From NCBI GenBank assembly GCA_007116755.1, contig SKHU01000070.1:1-8854 (forward strand): 8,854 nucleotides of DNA, given 5' to 3'. Below, in pieces: positions 1 through 5,870 of the stretch (the first letter of the stretch is position 1; each line of letters starts with the position of its first letter). The stretch comes from Alphaproteobacteria bacterium (lineage in GTDB: Bacteria > Pseudomonadota > Alphaproteobacteria > Micavibrionales > CSBR16-224). The position numbers and the translations under genes are program-made. The notes below the pieces were generated by a model, which was not told the DNA's origin, ran no database searches, and saw only the letters and a list, made by a program, of their open reading frames with translations.

Positions 1-1629
1 CGCAACACGGCGCACGCCGGTTTGCAGCGTATCAAGCTGTTCCTTGACTCTTTTTGTCACGGCAGCAAGATCGGTAACCATATGTCCGCTGCCGGGATAG
101 GCTTCTTTTTTCGGCGGTTCCCGATAGACGTAGCGGCCGTTTTTATCAAAGACCGGCACAAGCAGATCGCGCGTACCGCCGCCGCCTTCGGGTGTGTCGG
201 TTTCGTTGAAATTGCGCAGATTGACAGCCTCCCGTTTCGGGTGCAGGCCGAGATCTTCGTCATAAATCACAATATGCGACAGCTTGCCGTCCGTATCGTA
301 ATGGCGGTGGGCATTGATGCGCCCCGGATTGGAGGATTTGACAGGCGCATGTGCGGCAACTTTCATCACAGGTGTCAGCGGCGCGTTGTCATCCTGCAGC
401 GTATCCATGTAAATCGCAGCAGCCTTATAGACCAGCCCCAGCGGCGGCACATGCGAGCCGCCCGTGCCGATGCCCCAGCTTTTGAAAAACGCGCCGTTCT
501 CCCGCATCTCCTGCGCGGAATATTCGTCAATGCCGTCGGCAGCAGCGCAGAAGACGCGGCAGCGGTCGGCATGTTTTAAAAGCTGTGCATCGCTCATCTG
601 TGTCGTTTTGTTTTTGTCAATGCCGTCAATAAAGCCTTCTTCGGCAAAGCGGCGCAGCGCGATTTTTGAATAGGCGGCAATATCGCCGGAATCAAACCTT
701 ACGCCGTAATTCTGCCCCAGCCCTTCGGCATGCAGTTCCTTGATGACGGTGATGGCGTTTTCCAGCCCTTGCAGCGGGTCGTACGTATCGACCAGCAGAA
801 TGCCGCTTTCGGGATGCGCCATGGCAAAGCTGCGGAAGGCATCCTGCGCGAGTAAATCGTGTAACTCTTCCGTCCGGCCTTCTTTTTCCAGTTTCAAAAG
901 TTCTTTCAAGGGCGTGTCGCCGATCTCGTTTTTATGCGTCATCACCCATGCATGATCCATCGTGCCGGCAAAGACCTGACCTGCGTTTTTTGCCGCCGTG
1001 CCGGTCGAACTTGACGTGTAGCCGCCGAGGCCGAGGCTGCGCGAGGCCTCCAAAGCCGCGCCAAGCGACGGGCCGCGCCGCAGCCCTTGTACGCTGGCCG
1101 CGCCTTGCGGCGATCCGTTTTCAAGCGGTTTTTCCAGCACATCGCTTTGCCGCGCGGCATGTGTGGCATAGGCGCTGTGGCCGTTGATCAGGCACAGCGC
1201 GACCGATTCCAGCATTTTGACCTGTGCGACAGGCCCTTCGACGCGCAAAACCGGCTCTTGCGGGAAGAACACCGTGCCTTCGGGGGCGGCATCGATTTTC
1301 AGTTTGAATTCCATCTTTTTCAGATAATCCAGAAATTCCTCCGGAAATTGCGGTTTTCCCGACGGCATTTTCTGGCTGCGCAGATAGGCGATATCATCAT
1401 CGGTAAAGCCGTGGGTCTGCCAGCGCTTGACGATATCAATCACGCCTTCCAGTCCGGCGGCGACGGTATAGCCTGCGCCTTTCGCCTCTTTGCGGCCGAA
1501 CATATAAAAGACCGCGTTATTATCGGCGCGGCCTTCACGCCAATAGGCGTAAGCCGTGGTGAAATGATATTTGTCCGTCATCAGCGGCGTGGTCTGTTTC
1601 ACATCATATGTGTCTGCGATAAAGCCCAT
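1..1629 (-). CDS. pncB: Nicotinate phosphoribosyltransferase (NAPRT), long form, 3' end cut by window edge
   Basis: NAPRT joins nicotinic acid to PRPP, usually with ATP hydrolysis, to give nicotinate mononucleotide. This is the entry step of the Preiss-Handler NAD salvage route in the cytoplasm. The visible 543 codons carry family landmarks in order: an N-terminal LMTDKYHFTTAYAYW segment (residues 16-30), GLRRGPSLGAALEASR (182-197), the Gly/Ser/Thr-rich phosphate-binding stretch at 203-214, GTMDHAW with the probable catalytic His226, DTYDPLQG (281-288), VRFDSGD (310-316), GIGTGG (386-391) and the C-terminal MKVAAHAPVKSSNPGR region (422-437). The N-terminus matches the NAPRT clade (YWR-type), not nicotinamide phosphoribosyltransferase. 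At more than 543 residues it is longer than PncB of enterobacteria (about 400) and resembles the human-type form. The ATG lies one base after the stop of the upstream PRPP-synthetase-like gene, with a weak GAG Shine-Dalgarno site six bases upstream, so the two are very likely co-transcribed. The true C-terminus is outside the window. Confidence 0.9.
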   Translation of the reverse strand, partial: MGFIADTYDVKQTTPLMTDKYHFTTAYAYWREGRADNNAVFYMFGRKEAKGAGYTVAAGLEGVIDIVKRWQTHGFTDDDIAYLRSQKMPSGKPQFPEEFLDYLKKMEFKLKIDAAPEGTVFFPQEPVLRVEGPVAQVKMLESVALCLINGHSAYATHAARQSDVLEKPLENGSPQGAASVQGLRRGPSLGAALEASRSLGLGGYTSSSTGTAAKNAGQVFAGTMDHAWVMTHKNEIGDTPLKELLKLEKEGRTEELHDLLAQDAFRSFAMAHPESGILLVDTYDPLQGLENAITVIKELHAEGLGQNYGVRFDSGDIAAYSKIALRRFAEEGFIDGIDKNKTTQMSDAQLLKHADRCRVFCAAADGIDEYSAQEMRENGAFFKSWGIGTGGSHVPPLGLVYKAAAIYMDTLQDDNAPLTPVMKVAAHAPVKSSNPGRINAHRHYDTDGKLSHIVIYDEDLGLHPKREAVNLRNFNETDTPEGGGGTRDLLVPVFDKNGRYVYREPPKKEAYPGSGHMVTDLAAVTKRVKEQLDTLQTGVRRVA

Positions 1630-1630
1630 T

Positions 1631-2758
1631 TCAGTCTCTCTTTAATCCGTTTGTTTTCTGTGCCTGCGGTTTTTGTTCTGCGCCGTGCAGCGATTTGATC
1701 TTGTCGGCGATCAGATCGGCCGTTGACAAAACCGTGACGCGTTTTTCAAGGCCGGGATATTGCGCCTTCAGCCTGTCCAGCTTCTTCAGCACGTCCGGCG
1801 CAGTGTCGGAGACGGCCAGCCTGTCAATCGTGTAAGAACCGCCTGCAATCCTGTCGGTGACAAGACGCTCCAGCGCATTGCCGCTGAATAATCCGTGCGT
1901 GACATAACAGGTGACGGTTTTTGCGCCGTTTTTCTTTAAAAGCCGCGCCGCGTTTTTCAGCGTGCCGCCGCTGTCGGTCATATCATCGATGACGATGCAG
2001 TCTTTGCCTGCGACATCACCTTCAAAACGGTTGATTTTGGTGGCGTTGACGCCGGTATGCTCTTTCCAGATTTTGAACAGAGCGCCTTTTTCCGGCAATC
2101 CGGCTGCTTTTGCAACGGCGGCGGCGCGCACCTGTCCGCGGTCATGCGGCTTGTCCGCACCGTCCGGTGCACCGATAACAATTTTTGTTTTGTCTCCTGT
2201 TTTTCCGGCCAGTTTTTCAGCGGTAAGCCGTGCAGTGCTAAGAAAATGCGCCTTGTCCGCGCCGAAATGTTTTTTATAAAATGCTTCTGCGGCTTTGGAA
2301 TGCAGATCGACAGTGACGATTTGATCCGCACCTGCCGCTTTCAGCAGTTTTGCAAAATCTTCTGCCGCAACGGAGGCGAAACGGCGTTCAAATTCCCTGT
2401 CCTGCCGCGCAAAGGCGGCAAAAGGCATGACGGCGGTGACGGATGCTGCGCCATAGCGTTTGGCAGTCGTGACAGCCAGCAGCAATTCCATGGCGCTGCC
2501 AGCGACCGGCGCGGAAACGGACTGAACGATGATCAGATTTGCGCCTTTGAGTTTTTCAGCATTTTGGTCATATTGATCTTCATCGCCGAAAAACAGCTCG
2601 GCAAAGCTTTCGCCGCTGGGAAATGCGGCGATACTGGCCGGAATTTTTTCGATTATTCCATCCGTATGGCCAAGACCGTCCAGCGCCTTTTCCAGCGCGG
2701 GAGAAACATTTCGCCCCGTGACGATCAGCGATTTGCTATGTTTGCGTGTTGCCATCAT
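1631..2758 (-). CDS. prs: Ribose-phosphate pyrophosphokinase-like protein (divergent PRPP synthetase)
   Basis: This protein belongs to the PRPP synthetase family, which transfers pyrophosphate from ATP to ribose 5-phosphate. Numbered from the start at 2758 (375 residues), it shows FPSGE (46-50), ARQDR of the ATP site (117-121), TVDLHS with His153 (149-154), APDGAD (197-202, in place of the usual SPDAGG) and the PRPP-binding loop IDDMTDSGGT (257-266). The flexible catalytic loop, usually KRR, reads KIWKEH here (229-234). It is about 60 residues longer than typical bacterial Prs (about 315), with extra length spread over the N-terminus, insertions and a Lys/Gln-rich tail. The downstream NAPRT gene begins one base after its stop, so PRPP supply for NAD salvage is the obvious role. 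Whether it is the cell's only Prs or a specialised paralogue cannot be told here. Starts at 2770 and 2755 are also possible. I chose 2758 because a GAG lies seven bases upstream. The open frame runs to 2821, but that start would fall inside the likely promoter. Confidence 0.85.
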   Translation of the reverse strand: MMATRKHSKSLIVTGRNVSPALEKALDGLGHTDGIIEKIPASIAAFPSGESFAELFFGDEDQYDQNAEKLKGANLIIVQSVSAPVAGSAMELLLAVTTAKRYGAASVTAVMPFAAFARQDREFERRFASVAAEDFAKLLKAAGADQIVTVDLHSKAAEAFYKKHFGADKAHFLSTARLTAEKLAGKTGDKTKIVIGAPDGADKPHDRGQVRAAAVAKAAGLPEKGALFKIWKEHTGVNATKINRFEGDVAGKDCIVIDDMTDSGGTLKNAARLLKKNGAKTVTCYVTHGLFSGNALERLVTDRIAGGSYTIDRLAVSDTAPDVLKKLDRLKAQYPGLEKRVTVLSTADLIADKIKSLHGAEQKPQAQKTNGLKRD

Positions 2759-2792
2759 ATAAAAACTCATTTTGAGTATTAGTGTTGCGCAT

Positions 2793-2821
2793 AAATTGCA
2801 CGCTTCCCGCGCCCGAGTCAA
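2793..2821 (-). promoter_or_regulatory. Possible sigma-70-type promoter for the prs-like/NAPRT pair
   Basis: Reading the minus strand, TTGACT (2821-2816) is followed after 17 bases by CAATTT (2798-2793). The -35 is close to consensus but the -10 is poor. The placement about 35 bases before the proposed prs start is sensible. A small inverted repeat, ACTCA-AAA-TGAGT (2778-2766 region), lies between promoter and start and could be an operator or chance. Confidence 0.3.
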
Positions 2822-2895
2822 GGCTTTTGTTCAAAAAGAGCATAAGCAGGGTGAAAAAGACCGAAAATTGCGGAATCAAAAGGTTTCCGGAAGGA

Positions 2896-3405
2896 TTATT
2901 TGCGGCTGATATTGTGTTTCTTCATGTAGCGGTCGCAGACGGAGGCCATTTCCGCTTTCATCGCCTTGCCTTTTGCGCCGCCGCTGCTTTTCATTTCAGT
3001 AGCCAGAATGGCCTGTACAAGGTTGCGGTGCGCATCGACAATGGCAAGAACGTCCTGATCCAGTTTTTTTGCCGTTTCCAGAAATGTCAGTGTGATATCC
3101 GACAACTCGCTGACCAGCGGGTATTTGAATACTGTCCCTGTGGATTTCAGATGCATGATCGGCAGGGTGATATTATGCAGACGGTCTTTTTCTTCGCCCT
3201 TTTGTTTGCGGGCGGTTTCCATTGCGGTATTCAGATCTTTCAGGTAGTCGAGCGCGATCGGCACGAAATTGACTGTGTTGTCCTCGATAATTTTTTCCGC
3301 TTCCTTGATTTTTGCAGCGCTGACCTTGCCGGTTCCGGCTTTTTTTTGCAGAACCTTCGAGGCGTTATAGATTTTGATTTTGATCTCGTCCGATACTTTG
3401 CTCAT
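2896..3405 (-). CDS. Helical protein with degenerate HPt-like segment, partner of the receiver gene
   Basis: I do not recognise this 169-residue protein as a named family. It is rich in Lys, Glu and Ala, has no signal peptide or membrane segment, and should be almost entirely helical and cytoplasmic. Residues 76-110 resemble the core of a histidine phosphotransfer (HPt) domain: LHNITLPIMHLKSTG, then a second amphipathic helix ending TFLE. In a canonical HPt the phosphorylated His sits three residues before the conserved Lys (HxxKG). Here that place is Met84, while His85 is one residue off, next to Leu86-Lys87. His77 is another candidate. The gene starts seven bases after the receiver gene's stop, with GGA close to the ATG, so the two are one operon. 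A role as binding partner, phosphotransfer protein or phosphatase of that receiver is inference. It could equally be an unrelated four-helix protein. Confidence 0.75.
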   Translation of the reverse strand: MSKVSDEIKIKIYNASKVLQKKAGTGKVSAAKIKEAEKIIEDNTVNFVPIALDYLKDLNTAMETARKQKGEEKDRLHNITLPIMHLKSTGTVFKYPLVSELSDITLTFLETAKKLDQDVLAIVDAHRNLVQAILATEMKSSGGAKGKAMKAEMASVCDRYMKKHNISRK

Positions 3406-3412
3406 TTTCCGG

Positions 3413-3934
3413 TCACTCTTCTTTTTCTATGAATTCAATTTTTGGAATGTCGCGGTTTTTTCTGCGTTCGGGGTTAAACTCTTCCGTTTCCAGGCGGCGC
3501 CTGTCAGGCCCGACAAACGTATCGGTTTCAACAAAATCGCGCGGTTTGTTGATGACATGGGCAATACGGTTGATCAACGCCTTCGCCATGAAGGGCTTGA
3601 CCAGAAATTCCGTCACACCGGCGTCGCGCGCCTCTTTGATGCGTTCGGGCAGGGCGTAGCCCGTCAGGATAACGATGGGCACGATACGGTTGACAGATTG
3701 TTGGTCGGTGCGGATTTTACGCACCAGTTCAATACCGGTAATCTCGTCCATTTCCCAGTCGGTCAGCACGATGTCGGGTTTATGCAGTTGAAACAGTCTC
3801 CAGGCCTCCTTGCCGTTTCCGGCTTTGTAGATATCCTTAAATGCCAGCGTATTGAGAACGGCCGTTAGCAGACTCATCATCGCCTTGTTGTCTTCGGCGA
3901 TCAAAATACTGAGGTTGTGAAAACGAAGTGCCAT
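3413..3934 (-). CDS. Single-domain response regulator (CheY-like receiver) with Arg-rich C-terminal tail
   Basis: This 173-residue protein is a stand-alone phosphorylation switch with no DNA-binding or enzymatic output domain. The receiver spans about residues 7-130 and has the full active-site set: Glu14-Asp15, the phospho-acceptor Asp59 (in LTDWEMD), Thr91, and Lys113-Pro114, with Phe110 at the aromatic switch position. All parts needed for aspartyl phosphorylation by a histidine kinase are present. A 43-residue charged tail follows, containing FVGPDRRR (140-147) and NPERRKNR (154-161), which looks like a flexible partner- or surface-binding segment. No histidine kinase is encoded nearby. 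The next gene, seven bases downstream, encodes an HPt-like helical protein, which suggests phosphorelay or motility/cell-cycle signalling, by inference. TAA lies two codons before the ATG, so this is the earliest ATG in frame. There is no clear Shine-Dalgarno site. Confidence 0.92.
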   Translation of the reverse strand: MALRFHNLSILIAEDNKAMMSLLTAVLNTLAFKDIYKAGNGKEAWRLFQLHKPDIVLTDWEMDEITGIELVRKIRTDQQSVNRIVPIVILTGYALPERIKEARDAGVTEFLVKPFMAKALINRIAHVINKPRDFVETDTFVGPDRRRLETEEFNPERRKNRDIPKIEFIEKEE

Positions 3935-3983
3935 AATTTACACGCGCAGAATAAATAATAGTAAGGATTACGTCCGGATTTTC

Positions 3984-4012
3984 AGTGTAGTCGTTTGCGG
4001 CAATGCTGGCAA
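3984..4012 (-). promoter_or_regulatory. Sigma-70-type promoter for the receiver/HPt-like operon
   Basis: On the minus strand TTGCCA (4012-4007, five of six consensus bases) is separated by exactly 17 bases from TACACT (3989-3984, four of six). The predicted transcript start near 3977 would give a leader of roughly 40 bases before the ATG at 3934. It lies just downstream of the terminator of the preceding gene, as expected for an independent unit. Confidence 0.55.
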
Positions 4013-4024
4013 CGGTTTTGGAAG

Positions 4025-4059
4025 GCAATACAAAAGCCGCGATTTTGAGGCCGCGGCTT
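4025..4059 (-). terminator. Rho-independent terminator after the small basic protein gene
   Basis: Read on the minus strand, AAGCCGCG (4059-4052) and CGCGGCTT (4041-4034) form a perfect eight-base-pair GC-rich stem around a ten-base loop. The T-rich run TTTTGTATT follows and partly overlaps the last stem bases. It sits about 30 bases past the stop at 4088. There is no T run on the plus-strand side, so it should work for minus-strand transcripts only. Two further small AT-rich inverted repeats (4062-4074 and 4071-4086) lie between the stop and this stem. Confidence 0.8.
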
Positions 4060-4087
4060 AAATCTTAAGAAGATAAAAAATTATCTC

Positions 4088-4375
4088 TTAACGTCTTTTG
4101 TACAATGAGGCGCGCATTGATCCACTCATCACGCGGCTGCTTGAGCCGCCGCCCTGAGAGGCTTTCCGTGCCTCCAGCTGAATTTTGAGCTTCAGCTGTT
4201 CTTCGGTCAGTTTTGCACCCGATGCATTAAAAATGATCGAATTATTTGTGCCCTGACCGTAGTCGGTTTTTTCTTTTTTCTTGTTACTCATGTTCTTTCC
4301 CTTTGTTTGAAAGTTCAAGATTTTGCAGTGTAAGGGAGAAAAGCGGCCGCCGTTCAGGTCGCTTGAAAAGAACAT
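4088..4375 (-). CDS. Small basic hypothetical protein with two possible starts (95 or 67 residues)
   Basis: I do not recognise this protein. From 4375 it has 95 residues; from the in-frame ATG at 4291 it has 67 (beginning MSNKKKEKTDYG). The shared part has a Lys-rich start, a middle NNSIIFNASGAKLTEEQLKLK that suggests one short strand and a helix, a Gly/Ser linker (QGGGSSS) and a basic end (SLYKRR). No signal peptide or membrane segment is evident. The upstream start has a strong AGGAG site at seven-base spacing and lies 20-25 bases after a possible promoter. The downstream start has AAGGGA at six-base spacing. I report the longer form because of its stronger site, but the first 28 residues look less like a folded or conserved segment, so the 67-residue form remains a serious alternative. 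It is monocistronic, ends before a clear terminator, and could bind nucleic acid or a protein surface, which is inference only. Confidence 0.65.
   Translation of the reverse strand: MFFSSDLNGGRFSPLHCKILNFQTKGKNMSNKKKEKTDYGQGTNNSIIFNASGAKLTEEQLKLKIQLEARKASQGGGSSSRVMSGSMRASLYKRR
4298..4303 (-). promoter_or_regulatory. Internal ribosome binding site for the 67-residue form
   Basis: The minus strand reads AAGGGA here, six bases before the in-frame ATG at 4291. This is a good site and spacing, so initiation at 4291 is plausible either instead of or in addition to 4375. Confidence 0.5.
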
Positions 4376-4382
4376 CGTCTCA

Positions 4383-4387
4383 CTCCT
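4383..4387 (-). promoter_or_regulatory. Strong ribosome binding site for the 95-residue form
   Basis: The minus strand reads AGGAG (within GAGGAG), seven bases before the ATG at 4375. It is the best Shine-Dalgarno match among the minus-strand genes of the window and is the reason for choosing the longer reading of the small gene. Confidence 0.55.
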
Positions 4388-4398
4388 CTCTTGGCCGA

Positions 4399-4427
4399 AA
4401 ACTAAAAAAAACAGGCAGGAGAGTCAA
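4399..4427 (-). promoter_or_regulatory. Possible promoter for the small basic protein gene
   Basis: On the minus strand TTGACT (4427-4422) and TAGTTT (4404-4399) are 17 bases apart, with a run of eight T in the spacer and -10 region. The -35 matches five of six consensus bases and the -10 three of six. A transcript start near 4392 would place the AGGAG site just inside the message. Confidence 0.35.
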
Positions 4428-4612
4428 TATTATTATCACAAAAGATAACAAAATTTATAAAGATTTGTTTACTAAGCATTATAGAAATATATGATTTTTA
4501 TAAATTCATGGTTGAATCTTTATAAAACTTGCGCTTTTCTTTTATCAGGGGTAAGAAACGGCAAGGGCAGAATAAAAGAAAGCAGAAAAAAAGAGCGGAT
4601 GCGAATTTTTAA
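4428..4612. other. AT-rich divergent intergenic region
   Basis: This stretch between the divergent small gene and the glycosidase gene is much richer in A and T than its neighbours. It should hold the plus-strand promoter of the glycosidase gene. A loose candidate is TTGTTT (4466-4471) followed 17 bases later by TATATG, but several AT-rich alternatives exist. Near its end lies an inverted repeat, TTTCTTTTAT (4536-4545) and ATAAAAGAAA (4572-4581), with a 26-base gap. I see no tRNA, riboswitch or convincing open reading frame here. Confidence 0.5.
4536..4581. repeat. Ten-base inverted repeat upstream of the glycosidase gene
   Basis: TTTCTTTTAT at 4536-4545 is matched by its exact reverse complement at 4572-4581. 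Allowing one bulged T, the pairing extends to GC on the outer ends (4533-4545 with 4572-4583). It lies about 30 bases before the ATG at 4613 and could form an AT-rich leader hairpin or a bipartite protein site. Chance is a real possibility given the base composition. Confidence 0.3.
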
Positions 4613-5734
4613 ATGGTTGATTTTATAAATAAAATTGCGAATTTTAATCTGCCGCTCTGTCCGCCGCCTGTGGAAACTGCGTTTTTCGGCGGGATCCGGC
4701 ATCCCTCCGTCTATATCTGGGACGGCTGGGTTTATGCGGAGGAGCGGAAAATCAGCCTTTACGCGCTGGCAACGCCGCGCGCCTTTTATCTTGATTTCGG
4801 GCTGGATGCGCTGCGCGACCGCGATCATCTGCCGCATCACTGGCGGCGTTTTATATCGGAAGACGGCGGCAAAACATGGCAGGACTGCGGCGCAGTGCTG
4901 TTGCCGCGTACGGGAACGGGGCTATTCGATTCCCGTTCGGTCTGGACGGGATCGGTCTTGAAACACGGCGGACGGTATCTGGCGGCGTATACCGGCATTC
5001 GTGATACGGGCTGTGAGACGCAGCCGAAATTGCAGGCGCTGGGGCTGGCGGCCTCCGAAGACGGGAGCGGGTTTTCTCCGCTGTCGGAGGAGGCGCTGCT
5101 GTGCCCGCTGCGCGATTACGACGCGATACGGGATGCGGGTTATTATCTCGGCCCGAAAGAGACGCTCGGCAATGACGACGGCGAGGAGGGCGGGGCGATA
5201 CTGGCCTGGCGCGATCCGTATCTTGTCGCGGAGGACGGCGCAGGAGATACGGGGCTGCATATGTTCTGGAGCGCAAAAAGCAGCCTGCGCCGCCCGCAGG
5301 AGGCGGTGATCGGACAGGCACTGATCAAAGACCCTTTCGGCCGGCCACAGGCGGAGCTTCTGCCGCCGGTCTTCCTGCCGGATTCGGAGCAGTTCACGCA
5401 GGCGGAAGTGCCGCAGCTTCTCCGGTCGGAGGAAAGCGGCCGATATGTGATGGCGGTTTCAACCACCAATAAAACCGCCGATTTGCAGCCGGAGGCGTTG
5501 CGCATGACGCTGCATTTTTATACCGCACCGCATTTGGATGGCGCATGGACGGCGTTGAATCAATACGATCTGACGGCGCAGCGCCGCTATCCCGGTATTT
5601 TGTTCGGTTTGGAAAAACAGGCGGACGGCAGCACGGCGGCGCTCTGGAACGCGCCCTATGACGGCACGGCACCGGAGGAGTCGCGTTACACGCTGCCGGC
5701 GGAAATGGAAAAGATTATGATTTTTGAAAATTAA
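4613..5734 (+). CDS. GH32/GH68-like five-bladed beta-propeller glycosidase, cytoplasmic
   Basis: This 373-residue protein has the hallmark residues of the fructan-active clan GH-J fold (levansucrase, invertase and relatives). Asp37 in YIWDGW is the likely nucleophile, as in the WDSW motif of GH68. WTGS (111-114) is followed by AAYTG (124-128). Trp-Arg-Asp-Pro (199-202) is the RDP motif with the transition-state-stabilising Asp201. Glu265 in QAEVPQL is the likely acid/base. An Asp-box-like SEDGGKTW (82-89) is also present. The family usually hydrolyses sucrose or fructans, or transfers fructosyl units; the exact substrate cannot be read here. There is no signal peptide, so it should act in the cytoplasm, unlike most secreted GH68 enzymes. 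The length fits a bare propeller without the C-terminal beta-sandwich of GH32. A TAA codon lies directly before the ATG; the ribosome site is weak (GGA about 13 bases upstream). The macroglobulin gene follows after 136 bases. A related GH43- or GH130-type propeller is the main alternative. Confidence 0.78.
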   Translation: MVDFINKIANFNLPLCPPPVETAFFGGIRHPSVYIWDGWVYAEERKISLYALATPRAFYLDFGLDALRDRDHLPHHWRRFISEDGGKTWQDCGAVLLPRTGTGLFDSRSVWTGSVLKHGGRYLAAYTGIRDTGCETQPKLQALGLAASEDGSGFSPLSEEALLCPLRDYDAIRDAGYYLGPKETLGNDDGEEGGAILAWRDPYLVAEDGAGDTGLHMFWSAKSSLRRPQEAVIGQALIKDPFGRPQAELLPPVFLPDSEQFTQAEVPQLLRSEESGRYVMAVSTTNKTADLQPEALRMTLHFYTAPHLDGAWTALNQYDLTAQRRYPGILFGLEKQADGSTAALWNAPYDGTAPEESRYTLPAEMEKIMIFEN

Positions 5735-5870
5735 CAAAACCTTCAGCGTTTCGGCGTTATATTTTTTTATGGATTTTTTCTTTTTATAGATTCTTTTTCA
5801 AAGGAATTTCAAATAACGGGCGTCTTAAAAGGTAAGAGCGGATTTTTAAAGTTTTTAAAAGGGGCAGACT

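Noticed and set aside
1..2821. Possible phage-type NAD reconstitution pair (an ADP-ribose pyrophosphate synthetase related to Prs plus a nicotinamide-using transferase)
   Set aside because: The second protein has clear nicotinate phosphoribosyltransferase motifs (DKYHFTTAYAYW start, GLRRGP, VRFDSGD) and not those of the nicotinamide-type enzyme. There are no phage genes around. Ordinary NAD salvage explains the pair better, although the synthetase's altered loop leaves substrate testing worthwhile.
2875..2895. Possible terminator after the HPt-like gene, around the palindrome TTCCGGAA
   Set aside because: The palindrome has no room for a loop, flanking bases do not extend the stem, and there is only a short T run, so it does not make a credible intrinsic terminator.
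2057..3432. Plus-strand open frames of 241 and 216 codons
   Set aside because: They run opposite the prs-like and HPt-like genes, whose motifs and operon spacing are convincing. The plus-strand products look like antisense translation.
5735..5870. Terminator or promoter in the T-rich gap between the glycosidase and macroglobulin genes
   Set aside because: Several T runs are present, but I could not find a GC-rich stem next to them or a convincing -35/-10 pair. Only the ribosome site AGGGG before 5871 is clear.
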